A DNA stretch of 64,000 nt from Pseudomonas sp. GD03919 (GCF_029814935.1 NZ_CP104582.1:1178001-1242000); one strand, 5' to 3'; counted from the stretch's first letter, positions 38,079 through 47,131 are shown. Program-made: numbers and translations. The notes: generated from the sequence alone by a model not told the origin.

Positions 38079-39383
38079 GTGAAGCCGGTCAAAGTGGGCA
38101 TCTGTGGGTTGGGCACCGTCGGTGGCGGTACGTTGAATGTACTCAAGCGCAATGCTGAGGAGATTACTCGGCGCGCCGGTCGCGGCATCGAGATTGCCCA
38201 GATCGCCATTCGCTCGCCCAAGCCGCAGTACGACACCACCGGCATTGCCATGACCAGCGACGTGTTCGAGCTGGTCAACAACCCCGAGATCGATATCGTC
38301 ATCGAGCTGATCGGCGGTTACACCCTGGCCAAGGAGCTGGTGCTCAAGGCCATCGACAACGGCAAGCATGTGGTCACCGCCAACAAGGCGTTGATCGCCG
38401 TACACGGCAACGAGATCTTCGCCAAGGCGCGCGAGAAGGGCGTGATCGTCGCTTTCGAAGCGGCTGTGGCTGGCGGTATTCCGGTGATCAAGGCGATCCG
38501 CGAGGGGCTTGCGGCCAACCGCATCAACTGGCTGGCCGGCATCATCAACGGCACCGGCAACTTCATCCTCACCGAGATGCGCGAGAAGGGTCGTGCCTTC
38601 GAGGACGTGCTCAAGGAAGCGCAGGCGCTGGGTTATGCCGAAGCTGATCCGACTTTCGACGTCGAAGGCATCGATGCCGCGCACAAGCTGACCATTCTCG
38701 CATCCATCGCTTTCGGCATCCCGTTGCAGTTCGACAAGGCCTACACCGAAGGCATTACCAAGCTGACCACAGCCGACGTGAACTATGCCGAGGCGTTGGG
38801 CTATCGCATCAAGCACCTGGGTGTCGCTCGCCGCACCGATGCAGGCATCGAGCTGCGCGTGCACCCGACGCTGATTCCGGCCGATCGCCTGATCGCCAAC
38901 GTCAACGGCGTGATGAACGCGGTGATGGTCAATGGCGATGCCGTCGGCAGCACCCTGTACTACGGCGCGGGCGCCGGCATGGAGCCGACCGCTTCGGCAG
39001 TGGTGGCTGATCTGGTAGATGTGGTGCGTGCACTTACTACCGATCCGACCAACCGCGTGCCGCACCTGGCCTTCCAGCCGGATTCGCTCTCCGATCACCC
39101 GATCCTGCCCATTGCCGAGTGCGAGAGCGCCTACTACCTGCGCATCCAGGCCAAGGATCATCCTGGCGTGCTGGCCCAGGTGGCGAGCATTCTCTCCGAG
39201 CGCGGCATCAATATCGAGTCGATCATGCAGAAGGAAGCCGAGGAGCAGGACGGCCTGGTACCGATGATCCTGGTCACCCACCGTGTGGTCGAGGCGCGTA
39301 TCATCGAGGCCATCGCCGCCATGGAAGCGCTGGATGGCGTGACCTCGCCTGTCATGCGCCTGCGCGTCGAACAGCTCAACTAA
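38079..39383 (+). CDS. hom: Homoserine dehydrogenase
   Basis: Hom reduces aspartate semialdehyde to homoserine with NAD(P)H for threonine and methionine synthesis. The 434-residue protein has the Rossmann motif VGICGLGTVGGG, the catalytic Lys/Glu region (NGTGNFILTEM; GYAEADPTFDVEGIDAAHKL), and a C-terminal ACT domain (AKDHPGVLAQVASILSERGINIESIMQ) for threonine feedback. GTG 38079 is preferred: it has GGGG eight bases upstream and the length matches the family; TTG 38073 would be too close. It is followed after 57 bases by thrC. Confidence 0.96.
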   Translation: MKPVKVGICGLGTVGGGTLNVLKRNAEEITRRAGRGIEIAQIAIRSPKPQYDTTGIAMTSDVFELVNNPEIDIVIELIGGYTLAKELVLKAIDNGKHVVTANKALIAVHGNEIFAKAREKGVIVAFEAAVAGGIPVIKAIREGLAANRINWLAGIINGTGNFILTEMREKGRAFEDVLKEAQALGYAEADPTFDVEGIDAAHKLTILASIAFGIPLQFDKAYTEGITKLTTADVNYAEALGYRIKHLGVARRTDAGIELRVHPTLIPADRLIANVNGVMNAVMVNGDAVGSTLYYGAGAGMEPTASAVVADLVDVVRALTTDPTNRVPHLAFQPDSLSDHPILPIAECESAYYLRIQAKDHPGVLAQVASILSERGINIESIMQKEAEEQDGLVPMILVTHRVVEARIIEAIAAMEALDGVTSPVMRLRVEQLN

Positions 39384-39440
39384 TCCCGTGTCCACCCGCA
39401 GGCGCAGGCCTGCGGGTGCAGTCGAACGAAGGTTTATCCC

Positions 39441-40850
39441 ATGCGCTATATCAGTACCCGCGGCCAGGCGCCGGCCCTGAATTTCGAAGACGTGCTGCTG
39501 GCTGGCCTAGCCAGTGATGGCGGCCTCTACGTGCCGGAGAATCTGCCGCGCTTCACCGTCGAGGAGATCGCTTCCTGGGCCGGCCTGCCGTACCACGAGC
39601 TGGCCTTCCGGGTGATGCGCCCGTTCGTTGCCGGCTCCATCGCTGATGCCGACTTCAAAAAGATTCTCGAAGAGACCTACGGTGTGTTCGAGCACAACGC
39701 CGTGGCGCCGCTGCGGCAGCTCAATGGCAATGAGTGGGTGCTGGAGCTGTTCCACGGCCCGACCCTGGCGTTCAAGGACTTTGCCCTGCAACTGCTCGGC
39801 CGCCTGCTTGATCACGTACTGGCCAAGCGCGGTGAGCGCGTGGTGATCATGGGGGCTACCTCCGGCGACACCGGTTCGGCGGCCATCGAAGGCTGCAAGG
39901 CCTGCGACAACGTCGACATCTTCATCATGCACCCGCACAAACGCGTGTCCGAGGTGCAGCGCCGGCAGATGACCACCATCCTCGGCGAGAACATCCACAA
40001 CATTGCCATCGAAGGCAACTTCGACGACTGCCAGGAGATGGTCAAGGCCAGCTTCGCCGACCAGGGCTTCCTCAAGGGCACCCGGCTGGTGGCGGTCAAC
40101 TCGATCAACTGGGCGCGGATCATGGCCCAGATCGTCTACTACTTCCACGCTGCGCTGCAGCTCGGCGCACCGGCGCGTTCCATCGCCTTCTCGGTGCCGA
40201 CCGGCAACTTCGGTGACATCTTCGCCGGCTACCTGGCGCGCAACATGGGCCTGCCGGTCAGCCAACTGATCGTCGCCACCAACCGCAACGATATCCTGCA
40301 CCGCTTCATGAGCGGCAATCAGTATGTGAAAGAAACCCTGCACCCAACCCTGTCGCCGTCGATGGACATCATGGTCTCGTCCAACTTCGAGCGCCTGCTG
40401 TTCGACCTGCATGGGCGTAATGGTGCGGCTATCGCCGGCTTGATGGATACTTTCAAGCAAGGTGGTGGCTTCAGTGTCGAGGAAGATCGCTGGAGCGAGG
40501 CGCGCAAGCTGTTCGATTCGCTGGCGGTGAATGACGAGCAGACCTGCGAGACCATCACTGAGGTGTACAGGGAGTGTGGCGAGCTGCTCGACCCCCACAC
40601 CGCCATCGGTGTGCGCGCCGCGCGTGAGTGCCGCCGCAGTCTGGCGACGCCCATGGTGGTGCTGGGTACCGCGCATCCGGTCAAATTCCCCGAGGCGGTG
40701 GAAAAGGCCGGTATCGACGCCGTGCCGGCGCTGCCGGCGCACCTGGCCGATCTGTTCCAGCGCGAGGAGCGCTGCACCGTACTGGCCAATGACCTGAAGA
40801 CCGTGCAGCAGTTCGTCGCGGCTCACGGCAATCGCGGCAAGCCGCTCTGA
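39441..40850 (+). CDS. thrC: Threonine synthase
   Basis: ThrC converts O-phosphohomoserine to threonine with PLP. The 469-residue protein is of the long bacterial type, with the Schiff-base Lys in GPTLAFKDFALQLLG and the phosphate-binding GATSGDTGSAAIEG. SVPTGNFGDIFAGYLA and ATNRNDILHRFM are also typical. It follows hom and ends just before a perfect terminator, behind which a group II intron has entered. Confidence 0.97.
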   Translation: MRYISTRGQAPALNFEDVLLAGLASDGGLYVPENLPRFTVEEIASWAGLPYHELAFRVMRPFVAGSIADADFKKILEETYGVFEHNAVAPLRQLNGNEWVLELFHGPTLAFKDFALQLLGRLLDHVLAKRGERVVIMGATSGDTGSAAIEGCKACDNVDIFIMHPHKRVSEVQRRQMTTILGENIHNIAIEGNFDDCQEMVKASFADQGFLKGTRLVAVNSINWARIMAQIVYYFHAALQLGAPARSIAFSVPTGNFGDIFAGYLARNMGLPVSQLIVATNRNDILHRFMSGNQYVKETLHPTLSPSMDIMVSSNFERLLFDLHGRNGAAIAGLMDTFKQGGGFSVEEDRWSEARKLFDSLAVNDEQTCETITEVYRECGELLDPHTAIGVRAARECRRSLATPMVVLGTAHPVKFPEAVEKAGIDAVPALPAHLADLFQREERCTVLANDLKTVQQFVAAHGNRGKPL

Positions 40851-40873
40851 TGGCGATTGGTGTTGCACGCATG

Positions 40874-40900
40874 AACCCGCCCTGATACGGCGGGTTTTTT
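40874..40900 (+). terminator. Terminator of hom-thrC
   Basis: AACCCGCC and GGCGGGTT pair across a seven-base loop, followed by a T run ending at 40900. The group II intron begins two bases later. Confidence 0.9.
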
Positions 40901-40901
40901 A

Positions 40902-42736
40902 GTGCGCCCGGCACGGGCGCACTCCTGGAGGTGCAAGTCCTCCCGTGAGCTGGCCACAGCGAACGGAGCGAAGCGCAACTGCGGAAGGGCGACCGACCGT
41001 GGGGAGGAAGCGTGGAGCGTAAACCGTGAGCCGATGAACAAGAATCGGATACGAGGCACTGCCAAGCAGGGCGAGCGGGCTAGAAGCCGCGAAGCTCTTG
41101 TGGCCAAGGCGAGGTGGTGTAAATCCGGCGGTTGTGCGGTGAAGGAGTGTGTTCTTACCCGGGGAGATCTCGCCTCATGCCTGAAAGGGCGACGTGGAAG
41201 CACGGAGCGAGAAGTCAGCAGAAGCCATAGTAGCTGCTTGGTCAGGGCGAAGGGCTGAACGAGAAGGAGCGTCAAACGCCTTGTCGATGAGCGCTGTAAC
41301 GCATCAGATGCCCGCGCCAGCGGGGCGGGTCGCGGAACGGGAAGGTGAAGCCTTACCGAATGCGATCAGCGATGAAACAGGGCTCCCGCGGCGAGAACCG
41401 GAGGGCGCAGGGCGAAGCCTGCTTGAGCAGGCGTTCGCACGAGAGAATATGCAGCGGGCATGGAAGCGCGTGAAGTCCAACAAGGGATCGGCAGGTGTGG
41501 ACGGGCTGGATATTGCCCAGACTGCCGAACACCTGCGATGGGTGTGGCCGGAGCTTCGCCAGCAACTGCTGAGCGGCTCCTACCAACCACAACCCGTTCG
41601 TCGGGTAGGCATCCCGAAACCGGACGGCAGTGAGCGGGAACTGGGTATCCCCACCGTCACCGACCGTCTGATTCAACAGGCACTGCTGCAAGTGCTGCAA
41701 CCTCTGATTGATCCCACCTTCAGCGAGCACAGCCACGGCTTCCGCCCGGGCCGCCGGGCCCACGATGCGGTGTTGGCTGCGCAACGCTATGCCCAACAGG
41801 GCCGCCACATCGTGGTGGATGTCGACCTATCGAAGTTCTTCGACCGGGTTAACCACGACATCCTGATCGACCGCCTGAAGAGGCGCATAAACGATCCTGG
41901 AGTCATCCGGCTGGTTCGTGCGTACCTGAACGCGGGCATCATGGACGGCGGTGTGGTCATGGATCGGCATGAGGGCACGCCGCAAGGCGGGCCGCTCTCG
42001 CCGTTGCTGGCCAACGTTCTGCTGGACGAGGTGGATAAAGAGCTGGAACGTCGGGGGCACTGCTTCGCCCGTTACGCTGATGACTGCAACGTTTACGTTC
42101 GCAGTGAGAAGGCGGGAGAACGGGTGATGCGCCTGCTACGCCGGTGTTACAACAAACTGCGCTTGGTGATCAACGAATCCAAAAGTGCAGTCGCCAGCGT
42201 GTTCGGTCGCCAGTTCCTCGGTTATGCCCTGTGGCAGACGAGGGAGGGAGAGGTCCGACGCGCGGTATCAACGAAGGCGTTACAGGCGTTCAAGCTCCGG
42301 ATCAGGCAACTGACCCGGGGGTCAGGTGGTCGCAGCATGGCACAGGTGGTGGAGAAGCTCCGCAGTTACCTGCTCGGCTGGAAAGGGTACTTCAGGCTGG
42401 CACAAACGCCACGCATCTGGCGATCACTGGATGAGTGGATACGTCGCCGCCTGAGAATGCTCCACCTCCGGCACTGGCGACGGGGCAAGACGATCTACCG
42501 GGAGCTGATCCGCTTAGGCGCGAGTTCCTGGGTTGCGGAATCCGTGGCGGCGCTGAGCCGTCGCTGGTGGCATAACAGTCGATCTGCCATCCATAATGTG
42601 CTGACCATTGCCTACTTCGATCGGTTGGGAGTGCCGAGACTCTCGTGAAACCTCAACTTCTCGAACCGCCCGGTGCGGACCCGCATGCCGGGTGGTGTGG
42701 GAGGGGCGGAACTTATTGGTTCCCCCCTATCCCGAT
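40902..42736 (+). mobile_element. Group II intron (class C-like), inserted after the thrC terminator
   Basis: The 5' end GTGCGCCCGGCACGGGCGCA begins at 40902. The 3' part contains a recognisable domain V (ACCGCCCGG ... CCGGGTGGT with inner TGCGG ... CGCA, about 42664-42698) and a domain VI-like stem, ending CTATCCCGAT at 42736. The 1835-bp unit encodes one maturase. Insertion immediately 3' of an intrinsic terminator is the hallmark of bacterial class C introns, and the maturase lacks an endonuclease domain, which agrees. The exact ends are set by motif, not by comparison with an empty site. Confidence 0.85.
41287..42648 (+). CDS. ltrA: Group II intron-encoded reverse transcriptase/maturase
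   Basis: The 453-residue protein both helps its intron splice and copies it at a new site. The reverse transcriptase blocks are visible: GIPKPDGSERELGIPTVTDRLIQQ, HGFRPGRRAHDAV, DVDLSKFFDRVNHD, GTPQGGPLSPLLANVLLDEVD and the catalytic YADD of RYADDCNVYV. The maturase X domain follows (RRLRMLHLRHWRRGKTIYREL...). No HNH endonuclease (paired CxxC with His) is present at the C-terminus. The start is uncertain; a GTG at 41194 would extend it by 31 residues. Confidence 0.93.
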   Translation: MSAVTHQMPAPAGRVAEREGEALPNAISDETGLPRREPEGAGRSLLEQAFARENMQRAWKRVKSNKGSAGVDGLDIAQTAEHLRWVWPELRQQLLSGSYQPQPVRRVGIPKPDGSERELGIPTVTDRLIQQALLQVLQPLIDPTFSEHSHGFRPGRRAHDAVLAAQRYAQQGRHIVVDVDLSKFFDRVNHDILIDRLKRRINDPGVIRLVRAYLNAGIMDGGVVMDRHEGTPQGGPLSPLLANVLLDEVDKELERRGHCFARYADDCNVYVRSEKAGERVMRLLRRCYNKLRLVINESKSAVASVFGRQFLGYALWQTREGEVRRAVSTKALQAFKLRIRQLTRGSGGRSMAQVVEKLRSYLLGWKGYFRLAQTPRIWRSLDEWIRRRLRMLHLRHWRRGKTIYRELIRLGASSWVAESVAALSRRWWHNSRSAIHNVLTIAYFDRLGVPRLS

Positions 42737-42901
42737 TTGTGTGCATTTGTGGGTTAGGTGAGCGCTATGTGTTGGCCTGGTGATTCTTTCCCGACAATCA
42801 TTCAGGTCATTTTTTCCACGTTTCCTGTCCGAAATCTGTCTGTTTTCTATGGGAGGGCTGCCCTCTAATAAGCGCCGTAGACGCTTTTGATGGAGACAGC
42901 G

Positions 42902-43486
42902 ATGGGGCACTGGGAAGGCAGCATCAAGGTCACGAATGACGTTCGGCATGTCTCTCTGCGGTGGCTCGAGCGCATCGATCCGCAGGCAGCTGCTGCCATT
43001 GTCAGTCTGATCGACTGCACCGTCGAAGACGATGGAGTCCTGGGTTTTACGCAGGCGATGAGCGCCGGGCAGGCCCGTGAATTCTGTGTTGGCTTGCAGG
43101 CAGCCATTGATCGAGGCTGCGGCCATGCGCTGCTGGGCGAGAGCGTGGATGGCCCGGCGTGCTTTGTGATGATGACGCGTAGCGCCATGCCAAACTGCCG
43201 GCACCTCGCTGAGTTAACCAAGGGTGTGGTGCATCCGCACATGCGCGGTCATGGCTTGATACCGCAGCTCTTTCACGAAATCGTCCTGCGTGCTCGGCAG
43301 CTAGGCATCGAACGGTTGACCCTGGACGTCCGGGAAAACACTCGCGCACACAAGCTGTGGGGCCGTATGGGCTTCGTTTCGTTCGGTGTGCTGGAGGATT
43401 ACGCGCGTGTCGGCGAGACCAGCCACCGCGGTCACTACATGACTCAGCGGGTCTCAGACCTAGCCGCACGCCTCGCTCTGGACTGA
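42902..43486 (+). CDS. GNAT family N-acetyltransferase
   Basis: The 194-residue protein has the acetyl-CoA-binding motif A as GVVHPHMRGHGLIPQLFHEIVLRA, then LTLDVRENTRAHKLWGRMGFVSFG, the usual end of the GNAT fold. It would transfer an acyl group to an amine. GGAG lies seven bases before the ATG at 42902, which decides the start over ATG 42890. It is first in a run of five same-strand genes with short gaps (30 bases to the next). In that setting it could acetylate the pathway product or protect the cell from it. The substrate is unknown. The 165 bases between the intron and this gene show nothing recognisable. Confidence 0.85.
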   Translation: MGHWEGSIKVTNDVRHVSLRWLERIDPQAAAAIVSLIDCTVEDDGVLGFTQAMSAGQAREFCVGLQAAIDRGCGHALLGESVDGPACFVMMTRSAMPNCRHLAELTKGVVHPHMRGHGLIPQLFHEIVLRARQLGIERLTLDVRENTRAHKLWGRMGFVSFGVLEDYARVGETSHRGHYMTQRVSDLAARLALD

Positions 43487-43516
43487 CCCCGTAGTCATTT
43501 GACAAGGAGATAAACC

Positions 43517-44242
43517 ATGACCATGCCCCAGGAGCAGTTCAAGCGCGCTCTGCAAGACACCTTGCACCAGCACTTGACCATTTCTCACCCAATCTTTCTC
43601 GAGTTGCTCGACCCTCAGACGAAGAATCTTGACCTGTTGCGCAAGGTCGCCACGCAGGGTTATCAACTGACCAAGTATTTCCTGACCTATGTCGAACACT
43701 TGTTTTTCTACTGTCCGTCGCCCACCTACAAGCGTGCGCTGCTGATCAACTGCTATGAAGAGGAAACCGGTCGCCTGTCTCGTACCGACAACCACGTCAC
43801 TCTGATGCAGAACTTCATTCGCGCCCTCGGCGTCAGTGATGCGCAGCGCGATGCGGAAACTCCGCTCCCGGCCACCCAGCGGCTGATCGATTATCGTCTC
43901 GAGGCCGTGCGCGATCCGGCGCGTTATCACATCGGAGCGGCAGCGGTGATGATCGCCAGCGAGGGACAGAATCTGGAAACCGTTGCCGGCGATGCCCGCC
44001 ATGAGCTGCTGGGCAGGGCCTATGGGCTGACCGAGGAGGACTTGCTGTTTTTCTCGGTCCACCAGAAAGAGGACGTTGGTCACGTCAATCAGGGCTTGGG
44101 GCTGGTCAGCGAAATCTGTACTTCCGAGCAGATGCAGCATGAAGCACTGCAGGCCGTGGATCTCACCTGCCGGATGTTCTACGGCATGTACGAAGACATG
44201 TACCGCCATTACTGCAAGGCTCGTGTCGTCGTACCCGCCTGA
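43517..44242 (+). CDS. Haem-oxygenase-like diiron oxidase/oxygenase (TenA/PqqC/CADD superfamily)
   Basis: The 241-residue all-helical protein carries the full iron-ligand pattern of the HDO group. There is a Glu in NCYEEETG (residues 81-83) with His93, then Glu149 (MIASEGQN), then His182, Asp186 and His189 in VHQKEDVGH (H-x3-D-x2-H). Known members oxidise amino or fatty acids with oxygen to make alkenes, N-oxides or nitriles, or cleave C-C bonds (UndA, BesC, SznF, FlcE, CADD). PqqC and TenA share the fold but lack this iron set. A GGAG site precedes the ATG. It sits between a GNAT and an MFS gene, as expected in a natural-product cassette. Its substrate cannot be read from sequence. Confidence 0.85.
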   Translation: MTMPQEQFKRALQDTLHQHLTISHPIFLELLDPQTKNLDLLRKVATQGYQLTKYFLTYVEHLFFYCPSPTYKRALLINCYEEETGRLSRTDNHVTLMQNFIRALGVSDAQRDAETPLPATQRLIDYRLEAVRDPARYHIGAAAVMIASEGQNLETVAGDARHELLGRAYGLTEEDLLFFSVHQKEDVGHVNQGLGLVSEICTSEQMQHEALQAVDLTCRMFYGMYEDMYRHYCKARVVVPA

Positions 44243-44280
44243 TGCCAGCTCGCTGGCATATCTCATTGCGAGGAAAAACC

Positions 44281-45501
44281 ATGTCCAGACAACATAGCTC
44301 TGCCTTGGTGGCGGGTGTGCTCGCCGTTGGTTTTCTGGTGATGTTTCTGTCCAGTGCCATCAAGGGCCTTTACCAGGTGTACTTTGTCGATCTGGCGGCG
44401 CATTTCGGGGGTGGCCGTTCCGGTTTGGCTCTGGGGGGGACATTGTTTGTCCTGACCATTGGCCTCGCTTCGCCTCTGGTGGGAGGGTTGAGCGATAGGG
44501 TCGGGCCGTTGTGGACGGTGGTTGCCGGCAGTTTCTGTGGTGGCCTGGCATTACTGGGAGTCAGTCTGTTCGATCACAGTCTTACCCTGTTCATCCTGCT
44601 CTACGGTTTGCTTGGAGCCTTTGCCTTGGCGGCGATGACCTACGTGCCTATGGGTATCCTGGTGGATCGCATGGTCGGTGAGAAGTCCAAGGCCTTTGCT
44701 TTTGCCGTGGTTACCAACGGTACCGCCATCGGTTTCATCGTGCTGTCGCCACTATGGATCTGGTTGGAGCAATGGGTGTCCTGGCAGAGCCTGTTCAGTG
44801 TGATCGGCCTGATCTTCCTGCTGCCGCTGAGTGCAGCGCTGTTCTGGGTGGCCCGCCGCGTACCATTGGCTGCGCCAGCATCCGGTGTGGAGGGCAAGGT
44901 CTCGCTGAGATTTCTCCTGGGTGACCCGCGGTTCTTCGTGTTGGCGCTGAGCTTTGCCAGTTGCGGTGCGACCATGGCGTTCATCGACGTGCATTTGGTG
45001 CCTTACTGGCAGGGGCAGGAAGTGGTGCCATCGATACAGGCCAGCAGCTTGAGCCTGCTCGGTGTATTGGAGCTGATCAGTGGTCTGTTGGCCGGTTGGT
45101 TGGCGACACGTTTCAACAAGGGAGCCTTGCTGGCGGCGTTCTATCTACTGCGTTGTGCTGCTGTGGCGCTGTTGCTGGTGCAGCCGAGCACGCTTTCGGT
45201 GTACCTGTTCGCGATCATCTTCGGCGCCAGTTATCTGGGTACCGTGGTACTGACCTCGGCCTTTTGCTTCGACCTCTATGGGAGTGCGATCAAGGGCAAG
45301 GTATTCGGTGCGCTTTTCCTGGTGCATCAATTGGGCGCCATGGCCGTGACCCAGCTCGGTGCCATGGACTACGACCGCCACCAGAGCTATCAGATGACGG
45401 CACTGGTGCTCACTCTGGTGACCCTGCTGGCCGCTGGGCTGTCGCTGACTTTGCTGCCCTGGGGGCGGAGTGCGGCTGCTCGAGAGCTGGTCAGGAGTTG
45501 A
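44281..45501 (+). CDS. MFS transporter, 12 transmembrane segments
   Basis: The 406-residue membrane protein has two six-helix halves and the MFS motif A-like loop GGLSDRVGPLWTVVAGS between helices 2 and 3. It probably exports a small molecule using the proton gradient, or imports one. The start at 44281 (MSRQHSSALVAGVL) places the first helix right after a short polar tail, with GAGGA seven to eleven bases upstream. It lies 38 bases behind the diiron enzyme gene and 43 bases before the MetZ-like gene, so I infer that it moves the cassette product or precursor. Confidence 0.9.
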   Translation: MSRQHSSALVAGVLAVGFLVMFLSSAIKGLYQVYFVDLAAHFGGGRSGLALGGTLFVLTIGLASPLVGGLSDRVGPLWTVVAGSFCGGLALLGVSLFDHSLTLFILLYGLLGAFALAAMTYVPMGILVDRMVGEKSKAFAFAVVTNGTAIGFIVLSPLWIWLEQWVSWQSLFSVIGLIFLLPLSAALFWVARRVPLAAPASGVEGKVSLRFLLGDPRFFVLALSFASCGATMAFIDVHLVPYWQGQEVVPSIQASSLSLLGVLELISGLLAGWLATRFNKGALLAAFYLLRCAAVALLLVQPSTLSVYLFAIIFGASYLGTVVLTSAFCFDLYGSAIKGKVFGALFLVHQLGAMAVTQLGAMDYDRHQSYQMTALVLTLVTLLAAGLSLTLLPWGRSAAARELVRS

Positions 45502-45544
45502 AGCGTTTGATCACTTCACATCATCAGCAGAGGATGAGGAATTC

Positions 45545-46789
45545 ATGGATCACGATACGCCACACTCTCGCGATTTCGATGCCAGTGCGGCTCTGCATGT
45601 CGGCCGGGGAGAGGACTTTTCCGATACCTTCTGTGAGCCTTTGGCGATGACGTCCGCTTATACCTTCGCTTCGGCTCGTGATGCTTGGGAAAAGTTCACT
45701 GGCCAGCAGCCAGGCAATGTCTACAGCCGTTTTACCAATCCCACTGTGCGTGCCTTCGAGCGGCGTATCGCATCGCTCGAAGGGGCCGAAGATGCGGCAG
45801 CCTTCGCCTCCGGTATGGGGGCGATAGCCGGTCTTTGCCAGGCGCTGTTGAGCCAGGGCGAGAACATTGTCTGCAGCCGTGATGTGTTCGGTACAACCTT
45901 GAGTGCTTTGCGCAACTACATGGGCCGGTTTGGTGTCGAGGTGCGCCTGGTTGAGCTGACCGATCTGGATGCCTGGCAGCGCAATATCGATAGCAGGACG
46001 CGTCTGGTGCTGCTGGAGTCGCCGTCCAATCCGGTGCTGAAGATCGCTGACATCGGCGAAATCAGCCGCATCGCCCATGCCAAGGGGGCCTTGCTGGCGG
46101 TGGACAACACGATGCTCACCCCGGTTTTTCAGAGCCCGCACTGCCTGGGGGCGGATATGGTGGTGCATTCTGCCGGCAAATACATCGACGGTCAGGGGCG
46201 GGCGCTGGCAGGGGTGGTTACCGGCAGCGCCGCCCTGATCAGTGAGTTGCGTGGAGTACTGCGTACCCTGGGCATCTCGTGTAGTCCTTTCAATGCCTGG
46301 CTGCTGCTCAAGAGCCTGGAAACCCTCGAGGTACGCATGCAGCGTGTGGCCAGCAGCGCCTTGGAGTTGGCGCAGTGGCTGCGTGAGCAAGCTCTGGTGG
46401 AGGCGGTTTACTACAGCGGCCTGACCGAGCATCCGCAACATGCGTTGGCCTGTCGTCAACAGCGCGGCCATGGCGGCCTGCTCAGCTTTCGCATGAGTGG
46501 AGGGCAAGCGGCTGCCTGGCAGTGGATCGATGCGCTGCAACTGGTAGCGCGTTGTACCAATATCGGCGATACACGGAGCATGGTCACTCATCCGGCTACC
46601 ACCACGCATTGCCGCTTGACCTGGGAGGAGCGTCAAAGCGCTGGAATTCCCGATGGCCTGGTGAGACTGTCCGTAGGGCTTGAACGTCTTGATGACCTGC
46701 GTTGCGATCTGGCTCGGGCCTTCGCCGAAGTCGAGCATGGTCGGCGCCACTCTTCGTTGAGTGCGCTGTACCGGGGGCTGGCCTCTTGA
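45545..46789 (+). CDS. MetZ-like PLP-dependent enzyme (Cys/Met metabolism family)
   Basis: The 414-residue protein belongs to the cystathionine gamma-synthase superfamily and looks closest to O-succinylhomoserine sulfhydrylase (MetZ). It has YSRFTNPTVRAFE (Tyr60, Arg62), FASGMGAI, LESPSNP, the cofactor Asp187 (VDNTM) and the Schiff-base Lys212 in HSAGKYIDGQGR. The usual residue before this Lys is Thr (SATK), here Gly. It could perform gamma-replacement or elimination on a homoserine ester. The normal housekeeping MetZ would lie elsewhere, so this is probably a dedicated paralogue within the cassette. The last codons overlap the next gene. Confidence 0.88.
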   Translation: MDHDTPHSRDFDASAALHVGRGEDFSDTFCEPLAMTSAYTFASARDAWEKFTGQQPGNVYSRFTNPTVRAFERRIASLEGAEDAAAFASGMGAIAGLCQALLSQGENIVCSRDVFGTTLSALRNYMGRFGVEVRLVELTDLDAWQRNIDSRTRLVLLESPSNPVLKIADIGEISRIAHAKGALLAVDNTMLTPVFQSPHCLGADMVVHSAGKYIDGQGRALAGVVTGSAALISELRGVLRTLGISCSPFNAWLLLKSLETLEVRMQRVASSALELAQWLREQALVEAVYYSGLTEHPQHALACRQQRGHGGLLSFRMSGGQAAAWQWIDALQLVARCTNIGDTRSMVTHPATTTHCRLTWEERQSAGIPDGLVRLSVGLERLDDLRCDLARAFAEVEHGRRHSSLSALYRGLAS

Positions 46790-47010
46790 GCCAGGGGGCG
46801 TTGGTGTCGCTGAGCATCGGCGGGGTGATCTTGCTCTTGCAGGGGCTGGCATTGCTGGTTCTTGCGGGTGAAGGCTGGCGGCTGCCACGGGGGCTGTGGT
46901 GCTGGCTGCTACCGCTGACCGTCGTGTTGCTCTATCTGGTCGATCTGGCCCCGTTGTCCCAGGTGCTGCTACATCTGCAAAGTGATCTGCCGATGTTCTC
47001 CTGTTTTTAG
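46786..47010 (+). CDS. Small membrane protein coupled to the MetZ-like gene
   Basis: A TTG at 46786 overlaps the stop of the upstream gene (TTGA) and opens a 74-residue frame with a GGGGG ribosome-site-like run nine bases upstream. Two hydrophobic segments are visible (about residues 10-28 and 36-55). I recognise no family. The overlap suggests translational coupling, so it may belong to the cassette. GTG 46804 is another possible start. Chance coding is not excluded. The 121 bases from here to the GlxA-type gene show nothing recognisable. Confidence 0.5.
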   Translation: MSQGALVSLSIGGVILLLQGLALLVLAGEGWRLPRGLWCWLLPLTVVLLYLVDLAPLSQVLLHLQSDLPMFSCF

Positions 47011-47131
47011 AGGCATGATGATCCGTTCACGAGGGGTTCAAAAAACTGCCTCGATCTAGGCTTTCTGCTGCATCGCGCAGCGAGCGCACCGGTACGCCAG
47101 CAGCGTGGGGCGGTAGCCCCCCGATTGTGTT

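Noticed and set aside
43517..44242. PqqC or thiaminase II (TenA) annotation
   Set aside because: The iron-ligand pattern with H-x3-D-x2-H is complete and no pqq or thi genes are nearby.
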